Origin: Chitinophagia bacterium
GTDB lineage: Bacteria > Bacteroidota > Bacteroidia > Chitinophagales > Chitinophagaceae
Assembly (NCBI GenBank): GCA_010027295.1
Contig: RGVM01000015.1
Span: forward strand, 1 to 14,713
Direction: 5' to 3'
Length of the DNA stretch: 14,713 nucleotides
The notes beneath the pieces are model-generated. The model saw only the letters and a list, made by a program, of their open reading frames with translations. It made no database searches and was not told where the DNA came from. Within the stretch, counting starts at the first letter, position 1. Each line of letters starts with the position of its first letter. Positions 7,809-14,713 of the stretch are shown piece by piece. A program made the translations under genes and the position numbers.

Positions 7809-9382
7809 ATGACACTGCTCCACAGAACCCTCGTCCGTTAGGACTTCTCTTCTGTTCCTTCGCCACCGGACAGGACAAGCCCGACCTGATCATCATCAAC
7901 GGCCGCATCATCGATGGGACAGGAAATAACTGGTACTACGGCGACATTGCCGTCCACCAGGGCCGCATCCAACGCATCGGGCGCAACCTCCCCCGCAACG
8001 CCGCCCGCATCGTCGACGCCGCGAATCGATTCGTGAGTCCCGGCTTCATAGACGTCCATGCCCATATAGAAGGAGGCATCTTCGAACGCCCCACCGCCGA
8101 CAACTACATACAGGACGGCGTGACCACCGTCGTCACCGGCAATTGCGGCAACTCCGCTGACGACCTCGGCAAGTTCCTCGACCGGATTGACAGCATGCAG
8201 ACCTCCATCAACGTGGCGTCCCTCGCCGGGCACAACACCATCCGCCGCATGGGCATGGGCCTGGGCGACCGGCAACCCACAGCCGATGAACAGCGAAAGA
8301 TGGAACAGCTCATGGCCAAAGCCATGGAGGAGGGGGCCGTTGGTCTTTCCTCCGGCCTCATCTACCTCCCCGGCATGTACTCCAAGACGGATGAGATCGT
8401 CGGCCTGGCCCGTGTCGCGGCCCAATCGGGCGGTGTGTATGCCACCCATATGCGCAACGAGGGCGCCAGGGTCACCGACGCCATCGAAGAAGCGCTCACC
8501 ATCGGCCGGCAGGCGTCCATCCCGGTACAGATATCCCATTTCAAAGTCGCCGGTCGCGCCAACTGGGGCCGTTCCTCACAAACCCTCGAGATGGTGCAGG
8601 CCGCCCGCCGGGAAGGCATCGAAGTGACCATCGACCAATACCCATACACCGCCAGCAGCACCAACCTCGCCGTCACCGTACCCGACTGGGCCCTCGACGG
8701 AGGTCTTGACTCCCTACGCGTCCGGATCAAAGACCCCGCCACCCGCGGCCGTATCGTATCCGACATGGTTCGGAGCCTGAAGAAGGGGAAGAACAAGGAC
8801 TATAGCTACGCCGTCGTGGCCAACTACGGTCCCGACTCCACCCTCAACGGGAAGAACATCAGCGAAGTCAATATCCGGAAAGGCCGGAAGAAGGGCGCCA
8901 GGAACGAGGCCGAGACAATCCTCGACATGCTATCCATCGCCAATGCACAGATGGTCTATCACACTATGAACGAGGACGATGTGATCCACTTCATGCGGTA
9001 TCCTTTAAATATGCCCGCAGCCGACGGCGGCGTCAGCAACGGAAAAGGCATGCCCCATCCCCGCGGCTATGGTACCAACGCCCGCGTGCTGGGCCGATAT
9101 GTACGGGAGAAGCAGGTCATCGGCTTCGAAGAAGCCATCCGACGCATGACATCACTGCCTGCACAGAAGTTCGGAATCAAAGACAGAGGGCTGCTCCGCG
9201 AAGGGTTCATGGCCGACATTGTCGTCTTCGACCCGGAAACGGTGTCAGACCGCTCGACCTTCGACGTACCCCACCAGTTCTCGGCCGGGATACCCTATGT
9301 CATCGTCAATGGAAAAGTCACCGTGGAGGAAGGCAGGCACAACGGAACCCGTAGCGGGAAGACACTGCGGCAAAGGTCCTAA
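7809..9382 (+). CDS. Secreted N-acyl-D-amino-acid deacylase-like amidohydrolase; signal peptide frameshifted
   Basis: The body of about 515 residues is a D-aminoacylase-type amidohydrolase, which hydrolyses N-acyl-D-amino acids. Marks are DLIIINGRIIDGTG, GFIDVHAHIE (metal HxH codons at 8057-8065), GNCG (Cys codon 8144, a metal ligand in this family), THMRNEG, QISHFK, AADGG, MPHPRGYGT and a late MADIVVFDPET. Upstream, ATG 7809 opens MTLLHRTLVR and hits TAG at 7839, while the enzyme's frame reads LGLLFCSFATGQ from 7838. One extra T in CGTTAGG would join them into a normal signal peptide. The body's frame has no good start of its own: TTG 7679 or ATG 7712 lie in the repeat array and give an unconvincing leader. 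Either a single-base sequencing error or a recent inactivating deletion fits. The specific substrate is not established. Confidence 0.8.
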
Positions 9383-9474
9383 AGCGTGCGGGACGACCCA
9401 TCCAAACCGTGTATCCTGACGGAGAATTTGTCCAGGGCTTGAGAAGCCTCCCAGGAACATGATGTGGAACCGCT

Positions 9475-9494
9475 CTGTCGGAAGACAGCTTTTC
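9475..9494 (+). terminator. Possible terminator between convergent deacylase and dsbD
   Basis: The stem CTGTC-GGAA-GACAG (5 bp with a GNRA-type loop) is followed by CTTTTC. It is short, so support is modest. A second small hairpin, GGCTT-GAG-AAGCC, lies at 9436-9448. The 122-nt gap has no other visible content. Confidence 0.4.
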
Positions 9495-9504
9495 TCACGG
9501 CCGC

Positions 9505-11505
9505 CTATTTCCCGAACTTCCCCTTTGCCTCGTCCAGGAGCCGGATGAACTTTGCAATATCAGGGTCGTATCCATATCCCTCTGGAACCAGCCGCTTCTC
9601 CTCGTTGTCGAGGAAGAAGTAATAGGGTTGGCTGTTGGCCTGGAAGCGGGTGACCTGCATGTCGGCGTTCTTGTCTCCCAGGGTAAACACTTTCTTTCCC
9701 AGGGCCTCCGACCGGTAGTGCTCGGCCTCAGGCAACTCGATGTCCTGGACGTCCACATACAAGGACACGATCACGAAATCCTCCTTCAGCCGGCGCATCA
9801 CCTCGGGGTCGCTCCACACTTCCGCCTCCATCTTCCGGCAGTTCACGCAATTGATGCCGGTGAAGTCCAGCATCAGCGGCTTCTTCAGCCTGCGAGAGAC
9901 CGTCAGCGCCTCCTCATAGTCGAAATACGTCGTCATGCCGTACTTCCTGACCACTTCCGGCTCATAGACCCGCATGCGCTCATAGTATTTCACCGGATGG
10001 GGGAGCTTCCCTTCTCCCGATGCAGGCGAGGCGGATGAACCCTGACCTGGGGATGCGTCGGAGATGATGAAGTCCTGCGTACCCACCGGCGGCAGGAAGG
10101 CGCCGATGGCCTTCAAAGGTGCGCCCCACATGCCCGGCACCATGTACACCGCAAACGACAGGGAGGCGATCGCGAAGAAAAGGCGAGTGACGGAGAGATA
10201 AGGAAGGCCGAAATCGTTCTTCGGGAGCTCGTCGTCGTGATGGAACCTCAGTTTCCCGAGCAGATAGATGCCCAGCAGGAGGAATATCACGATCCATAGG
10301 GATAGGAAGACCTCGCGGTCGAGCAGCCGCCATCCCTTTACGAGGTCGGCGTTCGAGAGGAACTTCAGGGCCAGCGCCAGCTCCAGGAAGCCCAGCGTCA
10401 CTTTCACCGCATTCAGCCAGCCCCCCGCCTTGCCCAGGATGTTGAGCTTGCTGGGGAAGAAAGCAAAGAGCGCGAACGGCAGGGCCAGCGCGAGGGAGAA
10501 TCCGAACATACCCACCAAGGGACCCAGGTAGCTGCCCCTGGCCGCTAACACCAGCAGGTTGCCGATGATCGGACCCGTACAAGAGAACGACACCAGCACC
10601 AGCGTCAATGCCATGAAGAAGATGCCGCCGAAACTGGTGGAGCCCGCGCGGGCATCGGAGCGGTTCGTCCAGGAGGAGGGCAGGTTGATCTCGAAGGCGC
10701 CCAGGAAGGATATGCCGAAGACCAGGAAGAGGATGAAGAACAAGAGGTTGGCTATCCAGTTAGTGGCAAGGTTGTTCAGGGCCGCAGGGCCGAAGACGAC
10801 CGTGACCAGGAAGCCCAGCAGCGTGAAGATCACCACGATGGAGACGGCATAGTACACTGCATTCCGGATACCCTCCGACCTTGTGGTACTCCGCTTGGTA
10901 AAGAAACTCACCGTCACCGGAATCATCGAATACACGCAGGGCGTCAACAACGCCAGCAGACCCCCGGCGAAGGCGGCCAGGAAGACCCACCAGAGGGAAC
11001 GGTCGGCCACGGGTGTTCCTCCGCCCTTTCCGTCGATGCCGCGCTCCGGAAGGATGGCAAAACGAAGAGGCTCCTCACCGTTGACGAACGACTGGCCAAC
11101 CTTGCAGATATAGCGCAGACTGCCCCGAACCACGAGGCTGTCGGCCCGTCCGGCGCGGACGCGCTGCGACCAGACCACGGAATCGCTGTGATAGCCCACC
11201 TCTGCGTCCAGGTCGGGATCCATATCCTTCGTCACCGCCCCTTGCACCGCCACCGGCCCGCTGAGGTGCGGAAGCGACAGGCTGTCGAACACCAGCTCCG
11301 TATAAAGCAGCTCGGCACCCGTCACAGGCAAGGCATACAACCTTGCCCCCTGCCCGATGCCAACCTGCACGGACAGCATCACGGTGCTGTCGTCGATACG
11401 CTGACTGGCATAGTGGAATGCAAGCGGGGCCTTCTCCTGCCCGGTCACGAACAAAGACACCGTGGAGAATACGGCAACAGACAACAGGAGCCGGATGGGA
11501 CGCAT
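9505..11505 (-). CDS. dsbD: Thiol:disulfide interchange protein DsbD (alpha-like, CcdA-like and thioredoxin domains)
   Basis: This 666-residue inner-membrane protein moves electrons from cytoplasmic thioredoxin to periplasmic thiol partners. Residues 1-22 are a signal peptide. Residues about 25-155 are a DsbD-alpha-like beta domain. Residues about 172-480 hold eight or more membrane helices, with the transmembrane redox cysteines Cys190 (LLTPCVYSMIP) and Cys309 (SFSCTGPIIG). A Ser/Gly/Pro-rich linker lies at 482-502. Residues 520-666 form a thioredoxin domain with Cys553-V-N-Cys556 in FTGINCVNCRKMEAEVW. The N-terminal domain has only Cys134 in YICKVGQS, with Ser139 where the second alpha-domain cysteine would be. 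It follows the free alpha-domain gene by 15 nt, so the two very probably share a transcript. Confidence 0.93.
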   Translation of the reverse strand: MRPIRLLLSVAVFSTVSLFVTGQEKAPLAFHYASQRIDDSTVMLSVQVGIGQGARLYALPVTGAELLYTELVFDSLSLPHLSGPVAVQGAVTKDMDPDLDAEVGYHSDSVVWSQRVRAGRADSLVVRGSLRYICKVGQSFVNGEEPLRFAILPERGIDGKGGGTPVADRSLWWVFLAAFAGGLLALLTPCVYSMIPVTVSFFTKRSTTRSEGIRNAVYYAVSIVVIFTLLGFLVTVVFGPAALNNLATNWIANLLFFILFLVFGISFLGAFEINLPSSWTNRSDARAGSTSFGGIFFMALTLVLVSFSCTGPIIGNLLVLAARGSYLGPLVGMFGFSLALALPFALFAFFPSKLNILGKAGGWLNAVKVTLGFLELALALKFLSNADLVKGWRLLDREVFLSLWIVIFLLLGIYLLGKLRFHHDDELPKNDFGLPYLSVTRLFFAIASLSFAVYMVPGMWGAPLKAIGAFLPPVGTQDFIISDASPGQGSSASPASGEGKLPHPVKYYERMRVYEPEVVRKYGMTTYFDYEEALTVSRRLKKPLMLDFTGINCVNCRKMEAEVWSDPEVMRRLKEDFVIVSLYVDVQDIELPEAEHYRSEALGKKVFTLGDKNADMQVTRFQANSQPYYFFLDNEEKRLVPEGYGYDPDIAKFIRLLDEAKGKFGK

Positions 11506-11520
11506 CGCCGTGGGATTCCC

Positions 11521-11988
11521 TTATTTCAACTCTATGGAGAAGTTCTGCGTGGCGGGAGGCAGACACTCCGTATCGTTGCAGACCATATACTCAACGCTGC
11601 CGCTCACATTCGTCTTCACCTTGCCCTTCACCGTCACCGTCTGCAAGAAGGTGACTTCATTGGAGAACTGGTGCACGTCCACCCCGAAGAGCTTTTCATG
11701 GCGCTTCTCCAACTTGCCGACCTCCTTCACGGGACCCGTCAGATCGACGAGTGGATTCTTGGTAAATTTGAAGGCCGTGGGAATGGGTCCCCCGTCGGGC
11801 GTCGCCTGCGAATACAAGTGCCATCCCTTCTCCAGCGACGCACGGACAACCACCTCGTATTTACCTTTGCCCGACGGACGGGCGCTGTAGGACCATTTCA
11901 CAGGATTCCTGACCTGCGCACCGACCTCCGGGGCCGAAGTCAGCATCAGGAGGACCGTCAACAGGGAGATGCAGAGGCTCTTAGTCAT
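11521..11988 (-). CDS. Stand-alone DsbD N-terminal (alpha) domain protein
   Basis: This is a 155-residue periplasmic protein. Residues 1-24 are a signal peptide ending near VGAQ. The rest resembles the DsbD alpha domain, the immunoglobulin-fold module that passes electrons to periplasmic targets. GWHLYSQATPDGG at 55-67 is the typical early motif, and VEYMVCNDTECLPP at 132-145 holds the redox pair Cys137 and Cys142. It precedes dsbD by 15 nt in one operon. Because the fused domain of DsbD lacks one cysteine, I infer that this protein is the working output module, reduced by DsbD. That role is inferred from cysteine content and position only. Confidence 0.88.
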   Translation of the reverse strand: MTKSLCISLLTVLLMLTSAPEVGAQVRNPVKWSYSARPSGKGKYEVVVRASLEKGWHLYSQATPDGGPIPTAFKFTKNPLVDLTGPVKEVGKLEKRHEKLFGVDVHQFSNEVTFLQTVTVKGKVKTNVSGSVEYMVCNDTECLPPATQNFSIELK

Positions 11989-12007
11989 GGCAAGGTATTG
12001 TGGTCCG

Positions 12008-12015
12008 CAAAATTA
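12008..12015 (-). promoter_or_regulatory. Bacteroidota -7 promoter element for the Dsb operon
   Basis: On the minus strand TAATTTTG is a full match to TAnnTTTG, followed by CGG, and ends 19 nt before the ATG at 11988. No -33 TTG is evident at the normal spacing. Confidence 0.55.
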
Positions 12016-12081
12016 GACATTATCCAGACGCGGCGGGGTCTCGATTGCTCATCAAGATACCGGCTAACGGTTGCACGGAAT

Positions 12082-12106
12082 GACAAAGAGCCGTTAAATA
12101 TGGCTC
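12082..12106 (-). terminator. Possible terminator overlapping the stop of the 69-residue gene
   Basis: On the minus strand GAGCC-ATATTTAAC-GGCTC is followed by TTTGTC. The left arm begins within the TGA stop at 12105-12107. The 5-bp stem and short T-run make it weak. Confidence 0.4.
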
Positions 12107-12314
12107 AACCACGGATGATTTGCTCCGTCGGGACGATCTCTGTGCTGTCGTTGGCCACGAAGAATTCGGGCTTGCTCTCGCTCTGGTAGAGTTCGCGGTA
12201 CTTGTTCTGGAGCCTGCGCTTGTAGTTGCCCAGATAGCCCGGCTTGGAGACGAGCTCCTTGTCCAATGACACGGTCTCGATCAGCTCGTCTCCGACGAAC
12301 ATCAGGAGTTTCAT
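12105..12314 (-). CDS. Small protein of unknown function
   Basis: This is a 69-residue cytoplasmic protein with no signal peptide or membrane segment. It starts MKLLMFVGDELIETV, has a basic middle (LGNYKRRLQNKYRELYQ) and ends EIVPTEQIIRG. I do not recognise a family. The beta-strand-like start, basic helix and second strand-like stretch (PEFFVAN) suggest a compact fold. ATG 12314 is preferred over 12335 because it starts directly at the hydrophobic strand. It is followed by a possible terminator and transcribed divergently from the helicase gene. Coding status rests on frame quality and position, not on homology. Confidence 0.6.
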   Translation of the reverse strand: MKLLMFVGDELIETVSLDKELVSKPGYLGNYKRRLQNKYRELYQSESKPEFFVANDSTEIVPTEQIIRG

Positions 12315-12381
12315 GGGGGTCCGGTTTTGATACAAAAAAACAATGGCGCCGGACAGCTGTCAATCCAACTAGTACTCGATT

Positions 12382-12428
12382 ATGTATCGTACATCTACGC
12401 GCCTCCAAGGGCCCCGTGCTCGTACATC
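12382..12428. repeat. Palindrome and 9-bp direct repeat in the divergent intergenic region
   Basis: The 208-nt gap at 12315-12522 has no evident gene. It holds the inverted repeat ATGTA-TCG-TACAT at 12382-12394 and a direct repeat TCGTACATC at 12387-12395 and 12420-12428, 33 bp apart. GTCCGG at 12319-12324 and CCGGAC at 12349-12354 form another inverted pair. These could be regulator sites for either gene but may be chance. Confidence 0.35.
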
Positions 12429-12522
12429 CGTCAGGGTTGCACACAGGGAAAACGCGATGCTGCGAAGGGACTTTGTTTTTCACATCGGGCGGAGGCACAG
12501 CCATTCATCCTAACTTGCGGAT

Positions 12523-14277
12523 ATGCAGGACTATCTGAAGGGATTGAACGACCGGCAGCGGGAAGCCGTCCTCCACCTCGACGGCCCCCTCATGATCATC
12601 GCCGGCGCAGGCAGCGGGAAGACCAAAGTCCTGACCACACGCATCGCGCACCTCATGGCCAACAGGGTGGACCCCTTCCGCATCCTCGCCCTGACCTTCA
12701 CCAACAAGGCAGCCCGCGAGATGAAGGAACGCGTGGAGAACATCTTCGGCAACAACGAGTCCAGAAACCTCTATATCGGCACCTTCCATTCCGTCTTCGC
12801 CCGCATCCTCCGCGCCGAAGCCCAACGCCTCGGATATCCGACCGCCTTCACCATCTACGATACCGACGACGCGAGGGGCGTCGTGAAAACTGTCATTCAG
12901 GAACTCAACCTCGATGACAAGCATTACAAGCCCGCCGCCGTCCTCAACCGCATCTCGAGCGCAAAGAACGCCCTCGTGGGACCGGAGGAATACGCCGCCG
13001 ATGCCTACCTCCAGCAGGAGGACGCCCGGTCCAACCGGCCCGCCATCGCCCAGATATTCGCTTCGTACGTCAAGCGCTGCTTCCGCAACGGGGCCATGGA
13101 CTTCGACGACCTCCTCCTCAAGTTCTACGAACTCCTCCGCAACTTCCCCGACAGCCTGCACAAATACCAGCACAAGTTCCGCTACATCCTCATCGACGAG
13201 TACCAGGATACCAACCCGGCCCAGTATGAGATCATCAAACTCCTGGGCGCCGCCCACGAGAATGTCTGCGTCGTCGGCGACGATGCACAGTCCATCTACT
13301 CCTTCCGCGGCGCCACCATCCAGAACATCCTCCAGTTCCAAAAAGACTACGCCGACGTGCACCTGGTGAAACTCGAACAGAACTACCGCAGCACACGGCA
13401 TATCCTCGAAGCCGCCAACAGCGTCATCGGGAACAACCGCAACCAGATACCCAAGGCCCTCTGGACGGAGAACGGAGAGGGCGAGAAAATACGCCTCGTC
13501 CGAACCCTCACCGACAATGACGAGGGTCGTTTCGTGGCCGACACCATCCAGGAACAGAAGTTGCGAAACCACTGTTTCAACCGAGACTTCGCCATCCTCT
13601 ACCGAACCAACGCACAGAGCCGGGCCTTCGAAGAGGCCCTCCGCCGCATGAACATAGCCTATACCATGTACGGCGGCATCAGCTTCTATCAGCGGAAGGA
13701 GATCAAGGACTTCGTCGCCTACCTGCGCATCCTCATCAACCCACGCGACGAGGAATCCCTGAAACGCATCATCAACTACCCCGCCCGCGGCATCGGTAAG
13801 ACCACCATCGATAAGGTCATCCTCATCGCCAACGAACAGAACATAGGCATGTGGGAGGTCCTCACACAGGCCGCCCGCCATGGCTTCCGCGCAGGAACCC
13901 TCGAGGCCATCGAGACCTTCGTCACCATGATCCGCAGCTTCGCCAGCATGCTCGGACAGAAGAACGCCTATGAAGTCGCCGTACACGTGGGCAAACAGAC
14001 CAACATCGTCCGCGAACTCTCGGGAGGCGATACACCGGATCTCTTTTTGATCCGTAACCTTTCGGTCGGGCGCGAAGAGAAGTTCGCGGACTATAGCAAA
14101 GTCCTCTTCAATCTCGAGATCGAAGCCCCGTTCATGTCCGTGGGCCACTTCCTCGAAAAGCTCGAAAAATCAGACCTCCTCACCGAAGTGGTCAACATCG
14201 ACATCTCGCGCGTCGAGCGCGAGATGAAGCGCTGCACGATCAAACTCAGCCTCTACTCCTACGTGGCCAGGCTGTAG
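12523..14277 (+). CDS. UvrD/PcrA-type helicase N-terminal two-thirds joined to an unrelated tail
   Basis: Residues 1-505 of this 584-residue frame are a superfamily-1 DNA helicase of the UvrD/PcrA type, used in repair and clearing of protein-DNA blocks. Visible are the Q-motif LNDRQREAV, Walker A GAGSGKT (28-34), motif Ia LALTFTNKAAREM, GTFHS, DFDDLL, motif II LIDEYQDTNPAQ (223-234), motif III VGDDAQSIYSFRGA (251-264), motif IV LEQNYRST (284-291) and YGGISFYQRKEIKD (383-396). Family members run about 720-780 residues and then carry motif V (AKGLEF) and motif VI (ALTRA); both are absent. After GGDTP at 501-505 the sequence becomes unrelated to UvrD. ATG 12523 is sound, with the family-typical start and TAACTTGC 4 nt upstream. 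As written the product should lack helicase activity. Confidence 0.85.
   Translation: MQDYLKGLNDRQREAVLHLDGPLMIIAGAGSGKTKVLTTRIAHLMANRVDPFRILALTFTNKAAREMKERVENIFGNNESRNLYIGTFHSVFARILRAEAQRLGYPTAFTIYDTDDARGVVKTVIQELNLDDKHYKPAAVLNRISSAKNALVGPEEYAADAYLQQEDARSNRPAIAQIFASYVKRCFRNGAMDFDDLLLKFYELLRNFPDSLHKYQHKFRYILIDEYQDTNPAQYEIIKLLGAAHENVCVVGDDAQSIYSFRGATIQNILQFQKDYADVHLVKLEQNYRSTRHILEAANSVIGNNRNQIPKALWTENGEGEKIRLVRTLTDNDEGRFVADTIQEQKLRNHCFNRDFAILYRTNAQSRAFEEALRRMNIAYTMYGGISFYQRKEIKDFVAYLRILINPRDEESLKRIINYPARGIGKTTIDKVILIANEQNIGMWEVLTQAARHGFRAGTLEAIETFVTMIRSFASMLGQKNAYEVAVHVGKQTNIVRELSGGDTPDLFLIRNLSVGREEKFADYSKVLFNLEIEAPFMSVGHFLEKLEKSDLLTEVVNIDISRVEREMKRCTIKLSLYSYVARL
14038..14277 (+). other. PilO/GspM-like C-terminal fragment fused in frame after the helicase
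   Basis: About 79 residues read in the helicase frame from 14038 to the TAG at 14275. They include LFLIRNLSVGREEKFADY, NLEIEAPFMSVGHFLEKLE, LLTEVVNIDIS and a closing CTIKLSLYSYV. The pattern (a beta-strand, a helix around FLEKLE, then strands with an alternating hydrophobic end) resembles the C-terminal domain of PilO/GspM-type assembly proteins. The downstream GspE/PilB gene supports this. The real N-terminus of that protein is missing. The family call is an inference from pattern and neighbour. Confidence 0.4.
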
Positions 14278-14343
14278 TACCGTCAAATTACCGTCAGCTC
14301 GAGATTCCTTCAGCTTTCCCTGACCGTCGGCCGATACGGCTAT

Positions 14344-14348
14344 GAGGA
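14344..14348 (+). promoter_or_regulatory. Shine-Dalgarno sequence (GAGGA) for the GspE/PilB gene
   Basis: GAGGA sits 10 nt before ATG 14359. It is one of few recognisable ribosome-binding sites in the window and unlike the leaders of the genes to the left. A tandem TACCGTCA (14278-14285 and 14289-14296, period 11) precedes it in the 81-nt gap. Confidence 0.6.
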
Positions 14349-14358
14349 CTTTTGACCC

Positions 14359-14713
14359 ATGGCTGATTCGACGGCAAAAAAACTCGAGAGCCCTTCCGCC
14401 CAGGCCGGCGGGACGGCTGCCGTTTCGAGTAAAGTCGCCAACCGCAAGAAGCTCGGCGAGATGCTCGTCGAAAAGCAGCTCCTGCGCGCAGGCGAGCTTT
14501 CTGCCGCCGTCAAGCGCGCCGAGCACGACAAGATCCCCCTGGGTACCTACCTCGTCAGCGAAGGCCTGATCTCGGATGTCGACATGGCCAGGGTGTTGGC
14601 CGAGCAGCTCGAGATGGAGTACGAGGATCTTTCGCGCAAAGTAGTCTCTGCCGACGTGCTCAAGTCCATGCGCCCGGACGTGATCCGGGAGTACTCGATC
14701 CTTCCCTTTGCCC
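14359..14713 (+). CDS. N-terminus of a GspE/PilB-type secretion or pilus ATPase (partial, runs off the window)
   Basis: The frame is open for 118 codons from ATG 14359 to the window edge. A hydrophilic leader of about 30 residues (MADSTAKKLESPSAQAGG) is followed by a GspE N-terminal domain. Its marks are KKLGEMLVEKQLL, IPLGTYLVSEGLIS, LAEQLEMEYEDLS and REYSILPFA, the usual two-repeat pattern LGExLVexgLi ... LAeqlgleyvdL. In this family the domain precedes a hexameric ATPase that powers type IV pilus or type II secretion assembly. The Walker motifs would lie beyond the window. The start is supported by GAGGA 10 nt upstream. Such genes are unusual in Bacteroidota and fit the idea that sequence right of 14038 has another origin. 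Confidence 0.8.
   Translation, partial: MADSTAKKLESPSAQAGGTAAVSSKVANRKKLGEMLVEKQLLRAGELSAAVKRAEHDKIPLGTYLVSEGLISDVDMARVLAEQLEMEYEDLSRKVVSADVLKSMRPDVIREYSILPFA

Noticed and set aside
7679..7837. Start of the deacylase at TTG 7679 or ATG 7712
   Set aside because: The resulting leader is translated repeat array with no signal-peptide character. A frameshifted start at 7809 explains the sequence better.
12505..14148. 547-residue open frame on the minus strand opposite the helicase
   Set aside because: It has long runs of Glu, Asp, Val and Gly typical of a reversed GC-rich gene and no recognisable motif, and the plus strand has clear helicase motifs.
12523..14277. A new natural helicase-pilus fusion protein or system
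   Set aside because: The join removes essential helicase motifs V and VI, and the tail lacks its own N-terminus. An assembly chimera or recombination scar is more likely than a functional fusion.

Overview
The window looks like a chromosomal stretch of a high-GC Bacteroidota bacterium. Two promoters match the Bacteroidota -7 element TAnnTTTG (minus strand, 1747-1754 and 12008-12015). Most starts lack a Shine-Dalgarno sequence. The gene families also fit: a YncE/alkaline-phosphatase-family tail, an OmpA lipoprotein, a short asparaginase, pyruvate phosphate dikinase, PolX, and DsbD with a separate alpha domain. I cannot place it below phylum.

Layout. 1-266 (+) is the 3' end of a probable phosphoesterase. 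335-1210 (+) is an OmpA-family lipoprotein that ends at a very strong hairpin terminator lying inside the end of the next, convergent gene. 1236-5714 (-) holds four genes in transcription order PPDK, YceI-like protein, four-helix membrane protein, short asparaginase. 5897-7675 (+) is polX, divergent from PPDK. 7675-7783 is a degenerate 19-bp-period repeat array that begins in the polX stop codon. 7809-9382 (+) is a secreted N-acyl-D-amino-acid deacylase whose signal peptide appears broken by one missing base. 9505-11988 (-) is a two-gene disulfide-reductase operon: a free DsbD alpha domain followed by DsbD. 12105-12314 (-) encodes a 69-residue protein of unknown function. 12523-14277 (+) starts as a UvrD/PcrA helicase. 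14359 to the end (+) is the N-terminus of a GspE/PilB-type ATPase.

The main anomaly is at about 14038. There the helicase reading frame stops resembling UvrD, before helicase motifs V and VI, and continues as about 79 residues resembling the C-terminus of a PilO/GspM-like pilus or secretion protein. A GspE/PilB gene with a Shine-Dalgarno sequence follows. Type IV pilus/type II secretion genes with such a leader are not expected next to the preceding Bacteroidota genes. A chimeric assembly join is the simplest explanation; a real recombination junction is the alternative.

The other genes look functionally ordinary. PPDK interconverts pyruvate and PEP, PolX is a repair polymerase/nuclease, and the Dsb pair carries reducing power across the inner membrane. 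The Dsb pair has one notable trait: the free alpha domain keeps the redox cysteine pair, while the alpha-like domain fused to DsbD has lost one of its two cysteines.
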